Shown here piece after piece: positions 54,613 to 62,584 of a stretch of 64,000 bases of DNA. This stretch comes from Rhodobacteraceae bacterium LMO-JJ12 (GTDB lineage: Bacteria; Pseudomonadota; Alphaproteobacteria; Rhodobacterales; Rhodobacteraceae). Each line of letters begins with the position of its first letter. Position 1 is the first letter of the stretch. The DNA lies in assembly GCA_021555075.1 (NCBI GenBank), contig JAKGBX010000001.1:620001-684000 (forward strand), written 5' to 3'. The notes below the pieces were generated by a model. It did no database searches. It was not told the DNA's origin and saw only the letters and a program-made list of their open reading frames with translations. The position numbers were made by a program, and so were the translations under genes.

Positions 54613-55284
54613 TCAGGCGCGCCAGTCGAATATTTCGCCCAAGGGAGCGCGGGCCGTTCGGAACGTGTTGGCCGGGTGGTCGGCATCGGCGAACCCGAAG
54701 GAAATCGCGGCCAACACCAACCGGTTTTCAGGAATGTCGAAGAAGTCGTGCACGAAACGGCCATATCCGGCTACGGCCGCTTGCGGAATAGTGGCGATGC
54801 CGAGGGCCTGTGCAGCGAGGCAGAAGCCGGTGATGAAGCTGCCGCAATCGAGGACACCATAGGAACCGAGATCTGCCTCGGAAGTGATGATGGCCACGTG
54901 CGGTGCGCCAAACAGGCGAAAATTCTCTTTCATTTGCTCGGCAGAGCCGGCGCGGTCGCCCTTTTCCACGCCTACGGCTTCGTAGAGTTGCCAGCCACAG
55001 GCGCGGCGTCTGTCCTTGTAGACGCCGACATATTGTTTGGGCGCATCGAGATCGTGCTTCATGGAGTTCTCGGAGGCATGGGCGAAAAGGGCATCGCGAA
55101 AGCGGTCGGTCTCAGCTTTGTCGGCGACGATAGCCTGCCAGGGTTGGGCGTTACACCACGAGGGCACGCGGCCTGCGGCTGTGACGATCTGCTCGACTGT
55201 CTTGCGCGCCACCGGGTCGGGGCGAAAGGCGCGGCAGGAATAGCGCTCGGTCAGGAGAGTTGTGAGCGTGTTGTAAGCGTTCAT
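54613..55284 (-). CDS. Nitroreductase-family flavoprotein
   Basis: A 223-residue FMN-dependent oxidoreductase. The FMN-binding opening is RYSCRAFRPDPV, followed by PSWCNAQPWQ, and the C-terminal half has GFCLAAQALGIATIPQAAVA. ATG 55284 overlaps the TGA of the zinc-ribbon protein gene (ATGA), making it the last gene of the minus-strand stress cluster; GAGGGCG precedes the start. A longer frame to 55377 is not supported. Its role within the cluster is unknown; detoxification of an oxidised compound is one possibility. Confidence 0.88.
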   Translation of the reverse strand: MNAYNTLTTLLTERYSCRAFRPDPVARKTVEQIVTAAGRVPSWCNAQPWQAIVADKAETDRFRDALFAHASENSMKHDLDAPKQYVGVYKDRRRACGWQLYEAVGVEKGDRAGSAEQMKENFRLFGAPHVAIITSEADLGSYGVLDCGSFITGFCLAAQALGIATIPQAAVAGYGRFVHDFFDIPENRLVLAAISFGFADADHPANTFRTARAPLGEIFDWRA

Positions 55285-56411
55285 AATGCGCCCTCGTTCA
55301 ATGCGATAAGATAACCGATGGCACCCGCGATGATCAGGCCAGCGATTACGGCAAAGGTGATTTTCCAGGCCGACCACGGGCGTTCGCCCTGCACGCGACC
55401 GGTGCGACCATTGACCACGAAGCGGTAGGTTTTGCCACGGTATTTGTAGGCCGCGAGCCAGACCGGCAGCAGGATATGTTTGAAGGTGACATCGGAGACG
55501 GCGGTATCGACATCGTGAATCCGCTGACGATCGCCGCCGATGTCGAATTTCACGTCGCGTTCGATCTGGCGTGCCATGTGGGCACGGGCCTCGGAGTAGC
55601 CTTCTTCGAGTTCGACCGTGTAGCCTTCGGCGCGAAATCCGGCGAGGTATTCGGGGCGATAGGGCTCAAGCGCAGTGAGATCCCAAGGCTCCAACCCGTC
55701 GGTATAGCGCTTGGGCAGGCTCTGCGACGCCAGAACAAGGATATCGTCGAACCAGCGTGCCACCCGGCCCGAGGCCGGGCGCCAGCGGATTTTCTGCACC
55801 CGTTGTTGCACCTGTTTGCCATTACGCGTCACCGTGCGGGTTTCATAATAGATGGTGCCGTGTTCGCCGCGGTAGCTGGATTTGGTATCGGCGTCGAAGG
55901 TCCAGTAGGGCACGTAGATGCCCTGCATCTTGCGGCCCTTTCGGGCATATTCCTTGAGCCCGTTCGGAGCGAACCAGAGGCGGCCAAGCCAATCGGTCAT
56001 CGCGTCGCGCGCGCTGCGTTCTTGCAGCGCGAAGGGCAGCACGCCGCGCGGTTTGATATGGCGATGAAGACCGGTGTCAATGACCACCGGGGTGGCGCAA
56101 AACGGGCACTCGGTGGCGTGGGTATCGGCGTTGAACTCAACCAGTGCGGCGCAGTTGGGGCAGCGCGAGACGCGGGTTTCCTCGATCTCCTGTTCGGGCA
56201 GTTCGGCGGCGAGCGCGGCGCGGAAATCAAGCTCCTTGATCGGGTGGAAGTTGAACCCATCGCCTTCGATCAGTTCTTCAGAGCCGCAGAAATCGCAGAT
56301 CAGCTTGCCCTCACCGGCGGCAAAACGATAGTCAGCGCCGCATTGTGGGCAGGGGAACCGGTGTTCGGCTTGCGCAGGGGCTGGTGGCGGGGTCTGGACC
56401 AAGAGATTCAA
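55281..56411 (-). CDS. Zinc-ribbon, membrane-anchored protein (YdjG-like)
   Basis: A 376-residue protein with two cysteine ribbons near the N-terminus: FPCPQCGADYRF...LICDFCGSEE (about 19-45) and SRCPNCAALVEF...TECPFCATPV (about 82-108). A beta-rich middle contains YVPYWTFDADTKSSYRGEHG and LPVWLAAYKYRGKTYRFVVN. A transmembrane helix lies near the C-terminus (about 348-370, ITFAVIAGLIIAGAIGYLIA). TTG 56411 is the furthest likely start; TTG 56402 is an alternative. Such proteins recruit SPFH partners in Bacillus (YdjG/YdjI), and an SPFH gene lies directly upstream. Confidence 0.82.
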   Translation of the reverse strand: MNLLVQTPPPAPAQAEHRFPCPQCGADYRFAAGEGKLICDFCGSEELIEGDGFNFHPIKELDFRAALAAELPEQEIEETRVSRCPNCAALVEFNADTHATECPFCATPVVIDTGLHRHIKPRGVLPFALQERSARDAMTDWLGRLWFAPNGLKEYARKGRKMQGIYVPYWTFDADTKSSYRGEHGTIYYETRTVTRNGKQVQQRVQKIRWRPASGRVARWFDDILVLASQSLPKRYTDGLEPWDLTALEPYRPEYLAGFRAEGYTVELEEGYSEARAHMARQIERDVKFDIGGDRQRIHDVDTAVSDVTFKHILLPVWLAAYKYRGKTYRFVVNGRTGRVQGERPWSAWKITFAVIAGLIIAGAIGYLIALNEGAL

Positions 56412-56413
56412 TG

Positions 56414-56445
56414 CCTCCGGCGGGGATATTTAGGGCAAGATGAAG
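56414..56445 (+). repeat. Dispersed intergenic element, copy 2 (short form)
   Basis: CCTCCGGCGGGGATATTTAG followed by GGCAAGATGAAG, the conserved 3' half of the element, without the long GC hairpin. It fills the 84-bp gap between the SPFH and zinc-ribbon genes. On the coding strand it supplies GGAGG just before the TTG start of the zinc-ribbon gene. Confidence 0.65.
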
Positions 56446-56495
56446 AGGTGGGGGGAGGGGGTATTTCGACCCTCCCCTGTTGGAAAATGGAAAGG

Positions 56496-57638
56496 TTATG
56501 CGCCGGGAGGGGGGGGCGGCAGGATCGTGAAAAGCTGGGCCAGTTCAGCCACCTCGGCGGCAGTTTTCCAGCCGTCCTGACCGGGGGTCCACACGTGGGT
56601 GGTGCGGGTGAGCGTACCATCGGCAGCCATGCGGCCCATCGACGCCTTGGAGAACGGCCCTTTGGTTTCGCCACCTTCGGCGATGTGCCAGACATGTTCG
56701 ACCGGCGGGGGAGGCGGCGGGGCCATGGCAGCCGGAGCGGCGGATTGCGCGGGCTGTGAAGACGTTTGCGCGGGCCGGGTGCCCCAGGGGCCAGCTTGTT
56801 GGCCGATATTCTGCGCCATTTGCAGGCCGAGGCCAGCGCCCATGCCGGTTTGCATAGCGGCGGCACCAGCACCATCACGGCCAAGCGATTCAGCGGCCTG
56901 GAACTGCATGTAATTGGAAAGGTCGCCGATCACGCCCATCGAGGTGCGCTTGTCCATCACCGCTTCGACCGCTTCGGGCAGCGAGATATTCTCGATATAA
57001 AGTTCGGGCATCTCGATGCCGTATTCGGCCAGTGTGGGTGCGATATCCTTGGCCACCAGCTTGCCCAGCTCGCGGGTGTTGGCGGCCATGTCGAGCACGG
57101 GGATGCCAGAGCGTGCGATGGTGCGCGAGAATTCCTGAACGAGGATGTTGCGGATCTGGAAGCTGATTTCGTCCATGGTGAATTCGCCGTCGGTGCCGAC
57201 GATTTCCAGCATGAAGCGGGCCGGGTCGGAGACCTTGATCGAATAGGTACCATAGGCGCGCAGACGCACCGGGCCGAATTCGGGATCGCGCGCGATGATC
57301 GGGTTCTTGGTGCCCCATTTGAGATCATTGAAGCGGGTGGTGTTGACGAAATAGATCTCGGATTTGAAAGGTGACTGGAAGCCGTGGTCCCAGTGTTGAA
57401 GCGTGGTCATGATCGGCATGTTGTTGGTCTCGAGCATGTAGAGACCGGGGGTGAAGACATCTGCCAGTTGGCCCTCGTGCACGAACACGGCCGCTTGCCC
57501 TTCGCGCACCGTCAGTTTGGCACCGTATTTGATCTCATGCGCTTCGCGCTCAAACCGCCAGACCATGGTGTCGCGGGTGTCGTCGGTCCAATGAATGACG
57601 TCGATGAATTCGCCGGTGAGAAAATCGAGAATGCCCAT
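56496..57638 (-). CDS. SPFH-domain protein with C-terminal GYF_2-like domain (YdjI-like)
   Basis: A 380-residue soluble protein. The SPFH domain (about 30-220) carries KLTVREGQAAVFVHEGQLAD, the membrane-associating opening of YdjI-type (virion-core-like) SPFH proteins. A region with GLGLQMAQNIGQQAG follows, then a Pro/Ala linker and a C-terminal GYF_2-type domain (about 314-372, WHIAEGGETKGPFSKASMGR). GYF-like domains bind proline-rich peptides. AAAGGA precedes ATG 57638. It lies upstream of the zinc-ribbon membrane protein gene and downstream of a DUF2927 gene. Confidence 0.88.
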   Translation of the reverse strand: MGILDFLTGEFIDVIHWTDDTRDTMVWRFEREAHEIKYGAKLTVREGQAAVFVHEGQLADVFTPGLYMLETNNMPIMTTLQHWDHGFQSPFKSEIYFVNTTRFNDLKWGTKNPIIARDPEFGPVRLRAYGTYSIKVSDPARFMLEIVGTDGEFTMDEISFQIRNILVQEFSRTIARSGIPVLDMAANTRELGKLVAKDIAPTLAEYGIEMPELYIENISLPEAVEAVMDKRTSMGVIGDLSNYMQFQAAESLGRDGAGAAAMQTGMGAGLGLQMAQNIGQQAGPWGTRPAQTSSQPAQSAAPAAMAPPPPPPVEHVWHIAEGGETKGPFSKASMGRMAADGTLTRTTHVWTPGQDGWKTAAEVAELAQLFTILPPPPPGA

Positions 57639-57772
57639 TATCAGTTCCTTTCGAATATTTGCCTGACCTTAGCTTGTGCAAAGGGCGGGGAGAAGTCTTT
57701 CGCTGCTATGAATATAGCCAGTAGCATGGCTTGGAGGCGAGTGGTGGGTTGAGGGCAGCAGAAGCATTCCGG

Positions 57773-58738
57773 TTAGCTGCCTGCGCCGACCATCTCGCGC
57801 GCGATGCGGGCGGCGATGGGGCGGGCCTCTTCCTGCGACATGCCGGGTTTCAGGCGGCGATCATAGAGCAAGCGCAGCAGCATTTCGTCATGCACGGTGA
57901 GATAGGCAAATTCTTCGTCGTCGTTGAAGATGCTGGGGCGCGCGCGGGGGCTGTCATTGGTCAGACCGAGGCCCTGGGCCAGTTCTTCGTGAATGCACGA
58001 GCGGCGCAGTAGCGGGGGATGTTCGGCGCGGATAATTGCGATGGCGGTTTGGTATTCATTGCCGGTTGGGCCGCCGGGTTGCGCCACAACAAGGCAATAG
58101 GTGGGGCGGCTGAGATTGCGAAAAACGGCCATTGTGCCGGATGAGGCGTTTGGCATGATCTGGCGTACGCGGGCCAGCATTTCGTCACGATCATCCGCGC
58201 TCATCACCAGCACATGGAAGTTTGCAGAAGACGATTTGGTGATACCGATCGGGTGGCCCGTGATGTTGTGAAGACGCGCGGCGTATCCCGTGATGAAGTT
58301 GGTATCTTGGGTGCGCTGATCAGGTGGCACAGAGGCGCCGAATTCGATTTTCATACGCACCGGTTTCTGCCAGCGATGCAGATCGCTGACCGAGCCATCT
58401 GATGGGCCGACGCTGTCGAGGGGGTGTTCGTTGACAAAGGCGATTTGCTGAAAATTGCGCAAGAGGTCGTCGGCGTCAAACTGGGTATCGGGACCACCAC
58501 CATCGGTGCGCATCAGGCCCTGCGCGAGAAGATCATTTTGAACCCGGGCGTAGTAGCGGCGCAAACCGTTGCTTTCGGTCGAAGGCGTGTAGTCGGGCGT
58601 CGGTTTAGTGGCGGGTTTTGCCAACCCGGCGGGGCGCGCCTGGGGTTTGAGCGTGGGCGCAGGAGCCAGGCAGGCGGCAAGCAGAAGCAGGCCCGAAAGG
58701 GCGATGGCCTGCCGCGCTGCATTTTTCCAAACCTTCAT
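57773..58738 (-). CDS. DUF2927 lipoprotein
   Basis: A 321-residue lipoprotein (GLLLLAACLAPAP, Cys23). The DUF2927 body contains KIEFGASVPPDQRTQD and a CIHEELAQGLGLTNDSP segment, which looks like a metallopeptidase-type HE...Q helix, although the full zinc motif is not present. It starts eight bases after the TelA stop and ends 134 bp before the SPFH gene, so it belongs to the cluster. Function is unknown. Confidence 0.85.
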   Translation of the reverse strand: MKVWKNAARQAIALSGLLLLAACLAPAPTLKPQARPAGLAKPATKPTPDYTPSTESNGLRRYYARVQNDLLAQGLMRTDGGGPDTQFDADDLLRNFQQIAFVNEHPLDSVGPSDGSVSDLHRWQKPVRMKIEFGASVPPDQRTQDTNFITGYAARLHNITGHPIGITKSSSANFHVLVMSADDRDEMLARVRQIMPNASSGTMAVFRNLSRPTYCLVVAQPGGPTGNEYQTAIAIIRAEHPPLLRRSCIHEELAQGLGLTNDSPRARPSIFNDDEEFAYLTVHDEMLLRLLYDRRLKPGMSQEEARPIAARIAREMVGAGS

Positions 58739-58746
58739 AGGGGGGC

Positions 58747-59949
58747 TCAGGCTCCTTTGGGGACTGCCGTGCCGGCGGTGTCGCCGAGCCCGGTTTTGCG
58801 CGCCTTTGCCGAGGCCAGAGTGTCACGCAATTCGCCTTCCATCTTCTTGAGTTCGACTTCGGCAGCGGCGCGGCGTACCTTGCCTTCATCAGCGATCTGG
58901 AGGCTTTCTTCAATAGTTGCGACCAGATCGGCATTGGCCTGTTTCACAGCTTCGATGTCAAACACGCCGCGTTCCATCTCCTCGCGTATCATCTTGTTGC
59001 TTTCGCGCAGGTTCTTGGCGTTGGCGGTCAGAAGTTCGTTGGTCAGATCATTGGCTTCGCGCACCGCGGCGGCGGCTTCGGCCGAGCGCTGGATCGTTAC
59101 AGCCTGCGCCAACTGTGTCTCCCAGAGTGGGACGGTGTTGACCAGCGTCGAGTTGATTTTCGTGACCAGCGACTTGTCGTTTTCCTGCACCAGACGGATC
59201 GAGGGCAGGGACTGCATGGTGACCTGACGCGTCAGCTTGAGATCATGTACGCGTCGTTCGAGATCGTCACGCGCGGCGCGTATGTCGCGAAGCTCCTGCG
59301 CCTGCATCACCTGTTCTTCTTCAGGCGCGGCCTGCACCTGGGCTTCCTTGGCGGGGATGTCGACCTCGTCAAGCAGGCGCAGTTTTTCGGTGCCAGCGGC
59401 GATGTAGAGGGCGAGTTCGTCATAGAATGTCAGGGTTTTTTCATAGAGCAGATCAAGCGACTTGATGTCTTTCAAAAGTTTATGTTCGTGGCTGAGCAGA
59501 TTGTCGGTGACCTTGTCGATCTGTCCTTGCACGGTTTCAAACTTTGCGGTGAATTTGGCGAAGGGCGCGGCGCGGCCCAAGAGGCGCTCCCACCAAGTGC
59601 GCTTGCGGCGCACATCGAGCTCGGAGACCGAAAAGCCGCGAATGGTGGTGACGATATCGCGCAGGGAATCACCGGCCGGGCCGACATCCTTGTTGCGCAC
59701 GTCGTTGAGCATGGCTTGGGAGATTTCCTGCAACTCGGCCTGAGCGGCGGAGCCGAAGTTGACGATTGAGCCGGTGTCGGACATATCGAGTTCGCCCATG
59801 CGGGCGGTGATTTCCTTGCTCACGGTCTTGTTGGCCTTGGCGAGCGGCACCACGTCATCGGCGGCAGCGGGTTCAGGCAGGATTACGGCGTTGACCTCTT
59901 CGACCAGCGCGAGCGCGTCTTGAGCCTGTTTTTGGATGGTTGTCGACAT
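58747..59949 (-). CDS. TelA/KlaA-family toxic anion resistance protein
   Basis: A 400-residue, strongly helical cytoplasmic protein. The TelA signature region includes WWERLLGRAAPFAKFTAKFE and LYEKTLTFYDELALYIAAGT; TVPLWETQLAQAVTIQRSAE and LRESNKMIREEMERGVFDIE are also conserved. TelA proteins are linked to tellurite resistance and membrane stress. It starts 19 bp after xpaC, the neighbour it also has in Bacillus (xpaC-yaaN). Confidence 0.92.
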   Translation of the reverse strand: MSTTIQKQAQDALALVEEVNAVILPEPAAADDVVPLAKANKTVSKEITARMGELDMSDTGSIVNFGSAAQAELQEISQAMLNDVRNKDVGPAGDSLRDIVTTIRGFSVSELDVRRKRTWWERLLGRAAPFAKFTAKFETVQGQIDKVTDNLLSHEHKLLKDIKSLDLLYEKTLTFYDELALYIAAGTEKLRLLDEVDIPAKEAQVQAAPEEEQVMQAQELRDIRAARDDLERRVHDLKLTRQVTMQSLPSIRLVQENDKSLVTKINSTLVNTVPLWETQLAQAVTIQRSAEAAAAVREANDLTNELLTANAKNLRESNKMIREEMERGVFDIEAVKQANADLVATIEESLQIADEGKVRRAAAEVELKKMEGELRDTLASAKARKTGLGDTAGTAVPKGA

Positions 59950-59968
59950 GAGACTTCCTTTTTACTGG

Positions 59969-60850
59969 TTAGGGCTTGAGGCGCACGCCTTCGCGGGCGA
60001 GCCTGTCGCGCAACACTTCAATTTCGACGTTGAGATCGCTGCGGTTGTCGAGCAGCAGAGTTTTTGTCTTGGCGTTGAAGCTCTCTTCCAGATCGGTGAG
60101 CAGCATCATGTAGTCCGAGCGCGCACCGCGATCCCTGTTGCGTGCGTAAACATCGGCGAACTTCACCGTCGCGTCGCGCGCGCCTTGCAGGTAGACGCCC
60201 ATGAATTTGCGCGCTGCGGTCAGATCGCGCGGGTCTTCCTCGACCGTGCGCAGAAGGTCGCGCACCTTGAGTTGGAAGCGTTCGACGCGGGCCTCGGCCT
60301 CGCGGTCTCCGGCACGTTTGATCGCGGCTGACATCGCGGCGAGATGCTCTTCGGCCTTGTCGACCATGCGGGCGACGCGGTCGGTCTGAAACTCGTCGAT
60401 GCCTTCCATGCCCTTGTTTTTCATCGGGTCCGGACCGAATGCTAAAAAATGCAGCACGGTGCCGGTGACGGCATAGATAAGTGGGGCGAACAAGCCCGGG
60501 TCAGCGGCGAAGCCGGCAATGAAAAGCCCCGCGCCGGTAAGGGCTGAACCCAGCAGTTTGCGCGGAATGGCGGGGCGGCGGGCAACCTTGCGCGCCTCGT
60601 AAGCCTCTTGCGCCAGCAGGCCGTCGCGGGTGAGCCATGCCGCCAGCAACAGTGAACCGAGAGCGATGAGATTGAGCGCCATCGACGTGGGGCCATTGCC
60701 GAAGGCCGACCAGACAAGCGGCAGGGGTGCGAGGAAAAGCAGGTTTATCCGCCCGCCCACGCGCGACCGTCGGGCACCGCGAAAGCTCCCTTCCTCGGCG
60801 TCGTCTTTCCCCTCGGGGCTGAATTTTCCGCCATAGCGTCTAGTCATCAT
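59969..60850 (-). CDS. XpaC-family membrane protein
   Basis: A 293-residue protein with four hydrophobic segments in its N-terminal half (about 33-60 and 90-130: INLLFLAPLPLVWSAFG, NLIALGSLLLAAWL, GSALTGAGLFIAGFAA, LIYAVTGTVLHFLAF) and a helical cytoplasmic C-terminus (about 150-285, DKAEEHLAAMSAAIKRAGDR). This is the XpaC family (5-bromo-4-chloroindolyl phosphate hydrolysis protein). Its ATG overlaps the stop of a 30-codon micro-gene. The TelA gene follows 19 bp downstream. Confidence 0.88.
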   Translation of the reverse strand: MMTRRYGGKFSPEGKDDAEEGSFRGARRSRVGGRINLLFLAPLPLVWSAFGNGPTSMALNLIALGSLLLAAWLTRDGLLAQEAYEARKVARRPAIPRKLLGSALTGAGLFIAGFAADPGLFAPLIYAVTGTVLHFLAFGPDPMKNKGMEGIDEFQTDRVARMVDKAEEHLAAMSAAIKRAGDREAEARVERFQLKVRDLLRTVEEDPRDLTAARKFMGVYLQGARDATVKFADVYARNRDRGARSDYMMLLTDLEESFNAKTKTLLLDNRSDLNVEIEVLRDRLAREGVRLKP

Positions 60851-60939
60851 ACGCCCCCGGCGATGGAGACATAGAGGATGAGTATGACCAGCAGTACAAA
60901 GGCCAGTTTCTGCAATCCGGTTTGTGACATTTGCCCCAT
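60847..60939 (-). CDS. Small single-helix membrane peptide coupled to xpaC
   Basis: A 30-residue frame from ATG 60939 (or ATG 60930, giving 27 residues). It has a polar start (MGQMSQTGLQK), a single hydrophobic helix (LAFVLLVILILYVSIAGG) and stops at 60847-60849 in a four-base ATGA overlap with the xpaC start. That overlap, the clean membrane-helix composition and its place at the head of the operon argue that it is translated. No clear ribosome-binding site is seen; GGGG precedes the second ATG. It is too short to be certain. Confidence 0.6.
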   Translation of the reverse strand: MGQMSQTGLQKLAFVLLVILILYVSIAGGV

Positions 60940-61050
60940 AGCCCAGTGAACACCGTCAATAACTTAGGTGATGGGGGGCGGGCGCGCTAGGGGGAAGATT
61001 GGGGTGGGCGGCTCATGGCTTGAACGTGATTGCCAGAGCGAAGGGACGAA

Positions 61051-61100
61051 ATGAGGGGCCAGCCCCTCATACTCCCCGGGATATTTCGGGCAAGATGAAG
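61051..61100 (+). repeat. Dispersed intergenic element, copy 3
   Basis: ATGAGGGGC-CA-GCCCCTCAT perfect hairpin (61051-61070), then CTCCCCGGGATATTTCGG and GCAAGATGAAG (to 61100). It lies between the micro-gene of the stress cluster and the 3' end of the pseudouridine synthase gene. Confidence 0.7.
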
Positions 61101-61199
61101 GGGTAAGGGCGCAATTCTTCGAGGGAGGCGGCAACCTGATGGGTGAATTGTGGCACTGTGCCGGGCGTTTGAGAGACTGGCCCGGTGGATGCGGTGGTG

Positions 61200-62012
61200 T
61201 CAGCGTTTGCGGGTGCGTTGCGGCGTGCGGTTGGTTTTGGGTTTGAGTTTGCCTTTGGATTCGCTTTCGTTTTCCAGCCCGAGCTGATCGCGAAGCACCC
61301 GGCCGCGGATTTCCTCGACGGCGCCTTGCTTGAGTTGACCCAGTTGGAATGGCCCGTAGGACACCCGGATCAGACGGTTGACGGTGAGGCCGACAGCTTC
61401 CATCGCACGGCGGACTTCGCGGTTCTTGCCTTCGCGTAGCGCCACTGTAATCCAGGCATTGGCGCCTTGCTGCCGGTCGAGGCTGACAATCATCGGCTGG
61501 AACTTTTCGCCGTCGATGGTGATGCCTTTGCGCAGCGGGTCGAACGTGGCTTCGGTGGGCCGTCCGTTGACCCGCGCCCGATAGCGCCGCAGCCAACCTG
61601 TAGAAGGTAGCTCGAGGCGGCGTTTGACGGCGCCATCGTTGGTCAGCAGGAGCAGGCCTTCGGAGCTGATATCAAGGCGGCCGACGCTCATTACGCGTGG
61701 CATGTCCTCGGGCAGGTCGTCATAGATTGTCGGGCGGCCCTGTTCGTCGCGCGTGGTGGTCACGAGGCCTGTGGGCTTGTGATAGAGCCAAAGGCGGATC
61801 GGTTCGGGCGCGTCGAGCGGCTTGCCGTTGACGGTGATCTTGTCGGCGGGGGTAACGTTGAGCGCGGCGCGGTCGATCACCGTGCCGTTCACGGAGACGC
61901 GGCCCTCGGTGATCATGCGTTCGGCTTCGCGGCGCGAGGCGAGGCCGGCGCGGGCGATGACCTTGGCGATGCGATCACCGGGCGGGGATTTATGCGGTGT
62001 CTTGGCGTTCAT
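61200..62012 (-). CDS. RsuA/RluB-family pseudouridine synthase
   Basis: A 270-residue enzyme modifying uridine in rRNA (most likely the large subunit, as RluB). An N-terminal S4 domain (about 14-75, RIAKVIARAGLASRREAERM) precedes the catalytic domain with VGRLDISSEGLLLLTNDG (catalytic Asp about 118) and REGKNREVRRAMEAVG near the C-terminus. A basic tail (KGKLKPKTNRTPQRTRKR) follows. It is divergent from tadA. Confidence 0.9.
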   Translation of the reverse strand: MNAKTPHKSPPGDRIAKVIARAGLASRREAERMITEGRVSVNGTVIDRAALNVTPADKITVNGKPLDAPEPIRLWLYHKPTGLVTTTRDEQGRPTIYDDLPEDMPRVMSVGRLDISSEGLLLLTNDGAVKRRLELPSTGWLRRYRARVNGRPTEATFDPLRKGITIDGEKFQPMIVSLDRQQGANAWITVALREGKNREVRRAMEAVGLTVNRLIRVSYGPFQLGQLKQGAVEEIRGRVLRDQLGLENESESKGKLKPKTNRTPQRTRKR

Positions 62013-62065
62013 GATGCGGCAATAGCGGATTGGCGGGCGGGCGGGAAGGGGATATGGGGGATGCC

Positions 62066-62515
62066 ATGGAATTCAATGCTCATATGCACGCCGCACTTGA
62101 AGAGGCGCGGGCGGCTGCCGCGCGCGGCGAGGTGCCGGTTGGGGCGGTGCTGATCTCGCCTGAGGGTCAGATCGTGGCGCGGGCAGGGAACCGCACGCGT
62201 GAGCTCAGCGACCCGACGGCGCATGCTGAAATCATGGTGATCCGGGCGCGCTGCGCCGAACTGGGCAGTGAGCGGCTTCCCGGTCATGACCTTTACGTCA
62301 CGCTGGAGCCTTGCGCGATGTGCGCTACGGCGATCTCGGCGGCGCGTATCCGGCGGCTGTATTATGGGGCCGCGGACCCGAAAAGCGGCGGGGTGGAGCA
62401 TGGTGCGCGGGTGTTTTGCCATCCGCAGGCGCATCATAGCCCTGAGGTTTATGACGGGATTGGCGCACGCGAGGCCGGTGCGTTGCTCAGAGACTTTTTC
62501 GCGGCGCGGCGCTGA
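62066..62515 (+). CDS. tadA: tRNA-specific adenosine deaminase
   Basis: Converts adenosine 34 of tRNA-Arg to inosine. The 149 residues carry the zinc-deaminase motif HAE (in DPTAHAEIMVI) and PCAMCATAISAARIRRLYYG. The likely start is ATG 62066 (GGGGG five bases upstream); ATG 62054 is an alternative. It is divergent from the pseudouridine synthase gene, so two RNA-modification genes share one promoter region. Confidence 0.93.
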   Translation: MEFNAHMHAALEEARAAAARGEVPVGAVLISPEGQIVARAGNRTRELSDPTAHAEIMVIRARCAELGSERLPGHDLYVTLEPCAMCATAISAARIRRLYYGAADPKSGGVEHGARVFCHPQAHHSPEVYDGIGAREAGALLRDFFAARR

Positions 62516-62584
62516 GCCGGGACACGCGGGGTGAGCGCGCTGTGCCTCGCCCCGCGACGCCGTCATGTGGCGGAAGACCTGACG

